Source: UBA6170 sp942491385
GTDB lineage: Bacteria; Chloroflexota; Anaerolineae; Anaerolineales; Anaerolineaceae
Reading direction: 5' to 3'
DNA: 64,000 nt
NCBI GenBank assembly: GCA_942491385.1
Contig: CALOAF010000003.1
Coordinates: 21,978-85,977 of the forward strand
A program made the translations under genes and the position numbers. Below, in pieces: positions 29,273-38,400 of this stretch (position 1 is the stretch's first letter; each line of letters opens with the position of its first letter). Below the pieces are notes generated by a model that was not told the origin of the DNA, did not search any database, and saw only the letters and a list, made by a program, of their open reading frames with translations.

Positions 29273-29779
29273 ATGAGTGTGAAATTTTTTAAATCGTGGC
29301 CGAAGGCGTTTTTATTTTTTGCGGTAATGTTAACCATTTGGGCTTGCAAAAGCGATCCCGTGGAGCAATGGAGTGATCTTGATCTTTTACCTTACGGTGT
29401 CCCGATCTCCGTAAAGGCCCCTGACACCCCGGATGTCAACATGAGCAAACTTGGGGTTATGAAAGATATTACGATAAAAAAAGGTAAGGAATACAACGTC
29501 CAGATTTTTGCTTCTCCGGTAAGCTCCGGCAGCCTCGAAGAACTCAAAGCTTCACAGTTGGAGGAGGTGAAATCCAACAGATTTTTCTCACAGATCGTAC
29601 TTGATGAACCACAGGGATTCATTTACGAGACTGTAATTGATTCCAGCAACATCAATTTCGGCTTCCGGTATGTGTACTACCAGGCTGATCTGGAATATGT
29701 ATTTCAACAAAGCCTGATAGGGACTTTCACCAAAGAACAGATCGAAAAAATGTACGCGGCCATAAAACAGGAAAACTAG
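29273..29779 (+). CDS. Lipoprotein of unknown function
   Basis: A 168-residue protein with a lipoprotein signal: hydrophobic stretch then TIWACKSD, where the Cys at about residue 25 would be lipidated. The mature part has a mixed alpha/beta look (YGVPISVKAP, VMKDITIKKGKEYNVQIFASPV, FRYVYYQADLEYVFQQ) and ends in a charged helix. I do not recognise the family. It is expressed divergently from recN, has its own terminator (29808-29842), and probably sits in the periplasm or on the outer membrane. Confidence 0.8.
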   Translation: MSVKFFKSWPKAFLFFAVMLTIWACKSDPVEQWSDLDLLPYGVPISVKAPDTPDVNMSKLGVMKDITIKKGKEYNVQIFASPVSSGSLEELKASQLEEVKSNRFFSQIVLDEPQGFIYETVIDSSNINFGFRYVYYQADLEYVFQQSLIGTFTKEQIEKMYAAIKQEN

Positions 29780-29807
29780 CCCGTTCCATTCGTGATTTAG
29801 CTAAAAC

Positions 29808-29842
29808 AAAAAAAGGCTCTGCAATTGCAGTAGCCTTTTTTT
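29808..29842. terminator. Bidirectional terminator
   Basis: AAAAAAAGGCT and its complement AGCCTTTTTTT flank an inner CTGCA-AT-TGCAG stem. It has T-runs on both strands, so it can end the lipoprotein transcript (plus) and any transcript arriving on the minus strand, such as one carrying the small ORF at 29861. Confidence 0.85.
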
Positions 29843-29860
29843 GTTTGCAGAACTTCCGTC

Positions 29861-29932
29861 TCAGGAAGCTTTGTTAATGAACTCAAAATTAAATAAGAGC
29901 AGTATCATTAACAAGATACTCAGAATGATCAT
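29861..29932 (-). CDS. Possible 23-residue membrane peptide
   Basis: Reading on the minus strand from ATG 29932 gives a very hydrophobic peptide (MIILSILLMILLLFNFEF then INKAS) that would span a membrane once. Its stop is 18 bases ahead of the bidirectional terminator, as expected for a short transcript. No clear ribosome binding site or promoter is seen, so it may be chance. If real it would be in the size class of small membrane regulators such as KdpF. Confidence 0.3.
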   Translation of the reverse strand: MIILSILLMILLLFNFEFINKAS

Positions 29933-30311
29933 GGAATTGGAATTTGGTTTAAAAAAGGAATTAAATTTTCTCTAATCGCCTGTTCGTAAATATGTCACTA
30001 TCATGGTGTAATACATTGCAAAATACAGGAAATGTTCCGCACTGTCAATGGGCAAGACTGCAACAATTTATTTACAAGTCCGCCGGGACTCCGTTATCCT
30101 TCCCTTTTCAAAAGCCGGAGCTTTCTATAAATTATTGATTTTGAACATATAAAACCTTTAAAAAGCCTAAATCATGGCCGACAAATTGACAAACATATTA
30201 TTTTTGTTAAATAATTTTAACAAATTTGTTTTTGGAGCCTTTAGCTCTGATTGGGGCATCATCCGGTATTCGGGACAAGTAGTTATTAACCAAAGTCCGG
30301 GAAAGCCCGGG
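29933..30311. other. Gene-free stretch
   Basis: About 380 AT-rich bases between the small ORF and the sodA terminator. I see no gene or strong structure. It must hold a promoter if the small minus-strand ORF is expressed. Confidence 0.4.
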
Positions 30312-30351
30312 TAAAAAAAATCCCGAATTCTGAGCAAGTCAAAATTCGGGA
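30312..30351 (-). terminator. Rho-independent terminator of sodA
   Basis: TCCCGAATT (30321-30329) and AATTCGGGA (30343-30351) form a 9-bp stem, followed on the minus strand by an eight-T run. It lies 24 bases past the sodA stop. Confidence 0.85.
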
Positions 30352-30375
30352 TAATTGGTGTAGGTTCAGTAATCT

Positions 30376-31008
30376 TTAAAAGTCTGAAGCACCTTCGTTG
30401 GCATCGTTGTAACGCTTGGTCACGGCATCCCAGTCGATCACATTGAAAAAGGCTTCGATATAGTCAGGCCTTCTGTTCTGATAATTAAGGTAGTAAGCAT
30501 GCTCCCAAACATCCAGTCCGAGAATTGGTGTACCTTCTTCTTCCACAACATCCATCAGAGGGTTATCCTGGTTAGCCGTTGAGCAGACGAACAGTTTGTC
30601 ATCCTTATCAACACACAACCATGCCCATCCTGATCCAAAACGGGTAGCTGCAGCCTTGGCAAACTCAGATTTAAAAGCTTCGAATGAACCAAAATCACGC
30701 ACGATAGCTTTATGAATATTCATGCGCTCAGAAGGCTCTCCACCACCGTCCGGAGACATTACTTTCCAGAAAAGATCGTGGTTGTAATAGCCACCGCCAT
30801 TGTTTCTGACAGCTCCCGAATACTTGGAAACATTAGCCATAATTGCCTTGATGGATTTCCCTTCCAGGTCTGTTCCTTCAATGGCTGCATTCAGGTTATT
30901 GGTATATCCTGCATGGTGTTTGGTATGGTGGATTTCCATGGTGCGAGCATCGATGTGTGGCTCCAGCGCGTCGTACGCATAGGGTAAATCAGGTAATTTA
31001 AAAGCCAT
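30376..31008 (-). CDS. sodA: Superoxide dismutase, manganese type
   Basis: A 210-residue Fe/Mn-family enzyme converting superoxide to oxygen and hydrogen peroxide. Metal ligands are His27, His77 (in YYNHDLFW), Asp166 and His170 (DVWEHAYY). Two specificity positions point to Mn: Gly73 occupies the place of the Fe-type Gln, and Gln147 in TANQDNPLM is the Mn-type C-terminal Gln. Cambialistic use of both metals cannot be excluded. No signal peptide, so cytoplasmic. It has its own promoter and terminator and appears monocistronic. Confidence 0.94.
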   Translation of the reverse strand: MAFKLPDLPYAYDALEPHIDARTMEIHHTKHHAGYTNNLNAAIEGTDLEGKSIKAIMANVSKYSGAVRNNGGGYYNHDLFWKVMSPDGGGEPSERMNIHKAIVRDFGSFEAFKSEFAKAAATRFGSGWAWLCVDKDDKLFVCSTANQDNPLMDVVEEEGTPILGLDVWEHAYYLNYQNRRPDYIEAFFNVIDWDAVTKRYNDANEGASDF

Positions 31009-31045
31009 AATTATTATTTAGTTTGTTATTGAATGGTTTGTTTCG

Positions 31046-31078
31046 CAAATATAGGAATTCTGATTTACGAACGCGCAA
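31046..31078 (-). promoter_or_regulatory. sodA promoter
   Basis: On the minus strand a TTG (31076-31078) and TATATTTG (31046-31053) are separated by 22 bases, a good fit to the Bacteroidota -33 and -7 elements. The -7 box is about 38 bases upstream of the sodA start. Confidence 0.6.
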
Positions 31079-31216
31079 AAAACGAATTGTTTAAACGCGC
31101 AATTCGAAATATAAACAAGGTCAGAATCGAGTATCTATTTAAAACAACAAGTGATTACCGGTTTTGTTTGTTGAAATAACCTATTTTTGCCGCCGAACAG
31201 TCCGATAAGTAATACC

Positions 31217-32368
31217 ATGAGAATTCAAAACACCGTACGATTAAAGATCAAACTGAAAAGGGTTGCCTGGATCACCCTCGGTTGGACGCTCTCGGCATTG
31301 CTGGACAACATCAATACCCGTACCATTGCCGCCTCCAGGTATGTAGATGTATTGCCGGATTATGAATTTGACTTTATTTTTACGGTCAATATCGTCAGTG
31401 CCTTTCTATGCGGAATCTTCTCCGGCTCTTTGCTGATCTTTTTCCTCCGGGAACGTTTTCGGAAAGCCTCCTTCGGACTGGCTATTCTCATCAATGCGGT
31501 GATCATTTCCGCCCTGAATATTGGTATCAGTGCGCTTTCCTACACCCTTTTCATTGCCTTCAAACTCAAAAAAGGCCTTTTTCATCCCGAGGTCCTGGAA
31601 TTGAGTTCCAAACTTACCGACGACACCCTTTTTTACAAAAAATTCCTGTTCTGGTTTTTCCTCGTGATGCTGACCATCATCGGATTGCATGTCAATGAAA
31701 AATACGGTCAGGGAGTACTCGGAAAACTCATCATCGGCAAATACCTCCGGCCAAGGGAAGAAGAACGCATTTTTATGTTTGTAGACATCAAATCTTCCAC
31801 CACCATCGCCGAACAACTGGGACATTTGCGGTTTTTTGAACTGCTCAACGATTTTTACCGGGACCTGACCAATCCTATCATTTACAAAGCAGGAGAAATT
31901 TATCAATACGTCGGAGACGAAATCGTCATTTCCTGGCCAATGGAAGACGGCCTAAAAAATGCAAACTGTCTCCGTTGTTTTTATGATATAAAAGCTACCC
32001 TGGAAAAACTATCCGGCGAATACAAGAAAAAATATGGCCTGGTGCCGGTGGTGAAAGCCGGCCTTCATTTCGGCCCGGTGACCACCGGAGAGATCGGAGT
32101 CATCAAAAAGGATATCGTTTTCTCCGGCGATGTCATGAATACCGCCTCCAGGATCCAGGCCCAGTGCAACCGCTTTGGCGTCGATATCCTGCTTTCCAAG
32201 CCACTTCTGGACAAGCTGAAACTTCCGCCGGATGAATTTGCCCGCAAAAGGGTGGGCATGATCGAATTACGCGGTAAACGTCAACGCGTTGAACTCTATT
32301 CCTTTGGGGACGAAGAAGCGGAAGTGGAAATTGAAAAGCGCATGATCAGAAGGCGGAATATTGATTAG
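31217..32368 (+). CDS. Membrane-anchored class III adenylate/guanylate cyclase
   Basis: About 383 residues from ATG 31217; a TTG start at 31187 would add only ten unlike residues. Four membrane helices occupy roughly residues 10-180. The cyclase domain follows: FMFVDIKSST (first metal Asp), YQYVGDEIVISW (second metal Asp), a GLHFGPVTTGEIG strand and GDVMNTASRIQ. It should make a cyclic nucleotide second messenger. In the position before VGDE most bacterial adenylyl cyclases have Lys, which selects adenine; here it is Gln, so the substrate is uncertain. A plus-strand TATTTTTG at 31182-31189 could be its -7 element. No effector is encoded next to it. Confidence 0.88.
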   Translation: MRIQNTVRLKIKLKRVAWITLGWTLSALLDNINTRTIAASRYVDVLPDYEFDFIFTVNIVSAFLCGIFSGSLLIFFLRERFRKASFGLAILINAVIISALNIGISALSYTLFIAFKLKKGLFHPEVLELSSKLTDDTLFYKKFLFWFFLVMLTIIGLHVNEKYGQGVLGKLIIGKYLRPREEERIFMFVDIKSSTTIAEQLGHLRFFELLNDFYRDLTNPIIYKAGEIYQYVGDEIVISWPMEDGLKNANCLRCFYDIKATLEKLSGEYKKKYGLVPVVKAGLHFGPVTTGEIGVIKKDIVFSGDVMNTASRIQAQCNRFGVDILLSKPLLDKLKLPPDEFARKRVGMIELRGKRQRVELYSFGDEEAEVEIEKRMIRRRNID

Positions 32369-32495
32369 GGATTACTGGTACTGATTTCAAAGTCTTCCAC
32401 AATTCCAACAGCCCGTCCTAAATTTTCCAAACAAATTTTAAAAGTAGAGGAGAGGATTTGTTTTTTTGTATATTAGAACCGCCAAAAACAAATCT

Positions 32496-35400
32496 ATGAT
32501 TATGCGTATTACCTTTACAATCCTCCTGGCGCTTATCACACTATCCACACAAGCGCAAATTACTTTTTCAGACCAGTCATCCAACCTGTTTTATCAATTT
32601 GTCAACAGCGGTGCCCCGATAGGGGTAGCTGATATGAACGGGGATGGTCTCGATGATATCATCCGCCTGGACGAAGCCTCCACCCTGAGATTCGATTACC
32701 AGCCTGCCATGGGTAATTCATTCACCGGATATACCCACGGTCAATTGCAAGGTACCCAATGGGGAATGTGCATTGCTGATGCCGATGAAAATGGCTATAA
32801 TGACTTGTTGACCGGCGGTGGCTTTAACGGGCTGAAATTGCTCAAAGCCAATAATAACGGAACTTCCTACACGCTCAACACCATTTCCATATTGCCCATT
32901 TTTATGCAGGGGGCCAATTTTGCTGATATTGACAATGACGGAGATTCGGACATCTTCGCCTGCAATGACGTAGGCCTGAGTCACTCCTACAACAACAACG
33001 GTTCCGGAAGTATGACCTATGACCAAACGCTCATCAATACGGCCTCCACTGTTCCTTCGGACAACTCGGGGAACTATGGCTCCGTCTGGACTGACTACGA
33101 TAGCGACGGTGACCTTGATCTTTACATTTCCAAATGCAGACAGGGGGTAACGGACCCCAATGACGGCCGCCGACTCAACCTGTTATTCCAAAATGACGGT
33201 CAGGGTAATTATGTGGATGTTGCTGAAGAAGCCGGACTTCTGCCAAAAGGCCAGTCCTGGGCCACGGATTTTGCAGACATCGACAATGACGGGGATTTGG
33301 ACTGCTTTGTGATCAACCACGACATTCCCTGTAATCTATACATCAACAACGGCCTGAATTATTTCACCGATGAGATTGCCGCTTCAGGTATGGCTATTCC
33401 CTTGAGCACAGCAGGCAACGGAATCCAGTGTAAGTTCATCGATTTTGATAATGACACCTATGTTGACCTGCTCTATTCAACCAACGGAGCCAATCACCTC
33501 TTGTTCCGGAACAATGGCAATCAGACGTTTACCGAAGTGACCAACTGGATACCCACCAACGGAAGAATACACAGCTTTGCCTCCGGTGACCTGAATAACG
33601 ACGGATTTGTCGATTTCATCGCCGGTTTTGCCAATGAATTCAACACTCCCAATACTCAGGTAAATGATAAATTATTCATCAACAATGGCAACGATAACCA
33701 TTATTTTAAAGTGCGGCTGAACGGTCTTTTTTCCAATGAGAACGGGATTGGTGCAAGGCTTGAAATTTACGGAGCCTGGGGGAAACAGATCCGGGAAATT
33801 CGCTCCGGGGAAAGTTATGGGATTACAACTTCCTTGTCCGCACATTTCGGTTTGGGTACCGCTACCGCGATTGACAGTCTGATTGTTCGCTGGCCTGCCG
33901 GTTATGTTGACAAAATTGAGAACCCGGAAATAGATCAGACCCTGGTGGTAAACGAAGGCTTCAACTGTGAAGCCATCGCCAATTTCTCCACCGAAGTGAA
34001 TGGCAATACCGTATCTTTTTTTGACCAAAGCAGTGCCGGAACCACCAATTATTTCTGGAACTTTGGGGACGGCAGTACCTCCTTTGCGGAGAACCCGCAG
34101 CACACCTACGCCGAGGCAGGCATCTATGAAGTTTGCCTGTCTATCAATGGCACCTGTGGCAGCGACCAGATTTGCAAACAGGTGAATGTCAATTGCCCGC
34201 TTCCGGAGGTCGATTTTGCCGCAGCCACCAACGGACTTACTGCCAATTTTACGGGAATAGTTTCCGGCCAGGCCAATGCTTACCTTTGGGATTTTGGCGA
34301 CGGCACCGGACTGGCAGGAAGCCCTAATGCCACGCATACCTTTAATGTACCGGGAATCTATACCATCTGTTTTGAAGTCACCAACGATTGTGGCAGTTCT
34401 GAAATATGCAAAGACATCCCGGTGGGTTGTACGCCGCCTGCTGTCGGGTTCAATGTACAGATCAACGAACTGACCCTCACCTTTACCGATGAATCTGCCC
34501 AGGACGTCAATCAATGGTTGTGGGATTTTGGCGACGGAAATACTTCCACGCAACAAAATCCGGTGCATACCTATGCCCAACCGGGCACCTATACCATTTG
34601 CCTGACCGGAACTTCGAACTGTGGATCCAACCAGGTTTGTGTTCAGGCTACGATTAATTGTACGCCTCCGGGGGTAGGATTCCAGGCGCAGGTCAACCAA
34701 CTCAACATTACCTTTACCGATACTTCTGACCCGGATGTTACGGCTTGGTTATGGGATTTCGGGGATGGCAATACCTCTGCACTTCAAAACCCGGTACATA
34801 CCTATACAACCGGGGGCACCTATACCATTTGCCTGACAGCAACCAACGATTGCGGTTCGTCACAGGTTTGCTTCCCGATAACGTTAAGTTGTCCCTTGCC
34901 TTCTCCGGGTTTCCAGGCACAGGTTAGCCAACTCACCATCACTTTTACAGACACTTCCAGCCCGGAAGTCAACCAATGGTTGTGGGATTTCGGGGATGGC
35001 AATACTTCAACCCAGGAAAACCCGGTACATACCTACGCCGCCCCGGGCACCTATAACGTTTGCCAGACGGTGACTTCTCCTTGCGGATCCTCACAGGTGT
35101 GTCTGCCGATTTCCGTCAACTGTACCTTGCCTTCTGTCGGGTTTCAGGCCCAGATCAACCAGCTAACGGTCAATTTTACGGACAACTCCAGCAACAGTGT
35201 AACAGACTGGCTTTGGGATTTTGATGATGGCACCATTTCGATGATGGAAAACCCCACCCACACATTCCCGGGACCAGGGACCTATGATGTTTGCCTGACG
35301 GTGACCAACGATTGTGGCAGCAATACCGTTTGTTTCCCCATAACCGTCAGCTGTGCCCCGCCACAGGTTGGTTTCCAGGCACAAACTATTGGATTAACTG

Positions 35401-38400
35401 CAAACTTCTTTAATACCTCGGGCAATGATGTCACCCAGTTTTTATGGGATTTTGGGGATGGCAATACCTCCACCCAGGAAAACCCATCACATACCTATGC
35501 CGCTCCGGGCACTTATAATGTATGCCTGACCGGAACTGCTGCCTGTGGCTCAGCCCAGGTATGTTTGATGATCACCCTGAATTGTACACCGCCCACCGCA
35601 GGCTTTCAGGCACAGGTCAGCCAACTGACGGTTGGGTTCACAGACACTTCAAGTGATGATGTTACCAGTTGGTTGTGGAATTTTGGAGACGGAACAGCTT
35701 CCGTCTCCGAAAACCCGACCCATACATTCCCTGCTCCGGGCACCTATAACGTCTGCCTGACCGTGACCAACGATTGCGGGAGCAATACGGTATGTTTGCC
35801 GGTAACGGTAAATTGTGCTCCGCCTCAAATTGGTTTCCAGACGCAAACGACCGGACTGATCGCCAGCTTCTTTAATACTTCCGGAGCTGATGTGACCCAA
35901 TTTTTGTGGGATTTCGGGGATGGTAATACTTCCACACTTGAAGATCCTGTGCACACCTATGCAGCCCCGGGCACCTACAATGTTTGCCTGACCGGAACTT
36001 CCGTATGCGGGTCTTCCCAGGTCTGTCTTAATGTAACCATTACCTGTAACCAGCCTGCAGCAGGTTTCCAGGCACAGGTCAGTCAATTGACGGTAACCCT
36101 TACCGACACCTCTGACCCCGGCGTTACCCAGTGGTTTTGGGACTTTGGGGACGGCAATACGTCCACCGGGGAAAATCCGGTGCACACTTATGCAGCTCCC
36201 GGAACTTACACGGTTTGCCAAACCGTTACTTCCAGCTGTGGCTCAGGTCAGGTATGTTTACCGGTTACGGTGAACTGCGCCCTGCCTGCTGTGGGGTTCG
36301 AGGTACAGACCAATAACCTGACCGTTAACCTGACCGACACTTCCAGTCCCGAAGTTACCCAGTGGTTATGGAGTTTTAATGACGGCACAACCTCTACGGA
36401 ACAAAATCCAACACATACGTTCTCCTCACCGGGGACTTATACCATTTGCCTGACGGCAACCTCCATTTGCGGAAGCAACCAGGTCTGTTTACCCGTTTCC
36501 GTCAACTGTACCCCACCCTCCCCCGGATTTGATATACAAATTGATCAATTAACGGTCAGCCTGACGGACAATTCGAGTGCCGATGTGGAACAATGGTTAT
36601 GGGACTTTGGGGACGGCAGTAGCTCTGCCCAGGAGAATCCGATACACACTTATGCAGCTCCGGGCACCTATACCGTTTGCCTGACCGTGACTTCCAATTG
36701 CTCTTCCAACCAGGTATGTTTGAATATTACAGTGGATTGTGTGGATCCGGTAGCTAATTTTGTATTGCAAACGAATTTGTCGTCGGTGAACTTTACGGAT
36801 TTTTCCAGCCCGAATGTCACCCAATGGTTCTGGAATTTTGGGGATGGCAATACCTCCACGGAGCAAAACCCGACACATACCTACACCCAATCAGGCGTTT
36901 ATAACGTATGCCTGGTGGTGACGAACGATTGTGGATCTGCCCAATATTGTGAAAACGTGCTCATCGATTGCCCCGGACCTGTTGCCGGTTTTTCCACACA
37001 AGCAAATACTTATACCATTTCTTTTACAGACAATTCATTGAACGATCCGACTGCCTGGGCCTGGGATTTTGGTGATGGAACCAATTCTTCCCTTCAAAAC
37101 CCCGCACATGTTTATGCCACAACGGGCAACTACACCGTTTGCCTGACGGTGCTCAATGATTGCGGGCAAAACACTTTCTGCCAGGAGATCAACGTCTCCT
37201 GCCCGGTACCGCAGGCCATTTTCAGCCATCAATCGGATGGTTTCGAGGCTGTTTTTAATGACCTCTCCCTTGAAAACCCCACCAGCTGGGCATGGAACTT
37301 TGGGGATGGCAATACGTCAGTCCAGCAAAACCCCACCCACAACTACGCACTTGAGGGGATGTTCACCGTTTGCCTGACAGTAAACAGCGAATGTGGTGAA
37401 AGCTCCTATTGTGAGACCATTACGATCACCTGTGATGCTCCGGAGGCTGCTTTTAGTGCCAGCAATACCAATTTAACAACCTCCTTTACGGATAATACGC
37501 TTAACAATCCCACATCCTGGCAATGGAATTTTGGAGATGGGAACACATCCACCCAGCAGAATCCGACGCATACCTACTTCGCTCCGGGCACTTATACCGT
37601 TTGCCTGACGGTAACCAACAATTGCGGTTCCGATCAACGCTGTATGCAGGTGGTGATCACCTGTGCTGTACCCCAGGCAGGATTTATGTATCAGAGTAAC
37701 GAACTGACGGCCAACTTCCTCGACTTTTCCACCAACAATCCGACTTCCTGGCTGTGGGACTTCGGTGATGGTACCAGTTCCACTATGCAAAACCCATCTC
37801 ATACTTTTGCCTTGCCGGGAACTTATACGGTTTGTCTGACGGCTTCCAGCATCTGCGGAAACAACCAGTCTTGTCAACAGGTAGTGGTCACTTGTACGGC
37901 ACCCCAGGCAGGATTTGGGTTCCAGAGTGATGAGCTGACGGTAGCTTTTAGCGACAATTCCACCAATAACCCGACTTCCTGGTCATGGAATTTTGGCGAT
38001 GGCACCACTGCAACCGTTCAAAGTCCGACACATACCTATGCCTTGCCGGGCACCTATACGGTTTGCCTGACGGTTTCCTCCATTTGCGGCACTACGCAGA
38101 CCTGTCAGGAAATCAATACCAGCTGCCCGGGGCCATCGGTAGGTTTTGAGGTTCAGATCAACGAACTCGCAGTGAACCTCACGGATGCTTCCGGAGACGA
38201 TGTTACCCAGTGGTTCTGGGATTTTGGAGATGGCAATACTTCGACCCTGCAAAACCCCGCACATACCTATATACTGCCGGGCACCTATGATGTTTGCCTG
38301 ACCGTGACTTCTGATTGCGGTTCTTCCGAGGCCTGTTTGTCCATCACCGTGAGTTGCGGTTTGCCAACGGTTGGTTATAATGCACAAATTGATCAATTGG

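Noticed and set aside
33672..34700. 342-residue antisense ORF within the PKD giant, and similar ones to 39344
   Set aside because: They exist only because the repeated sense codons leave one antisense frame open; the predicted proteins are Arg/Gly/Ile-rich repeats without features.
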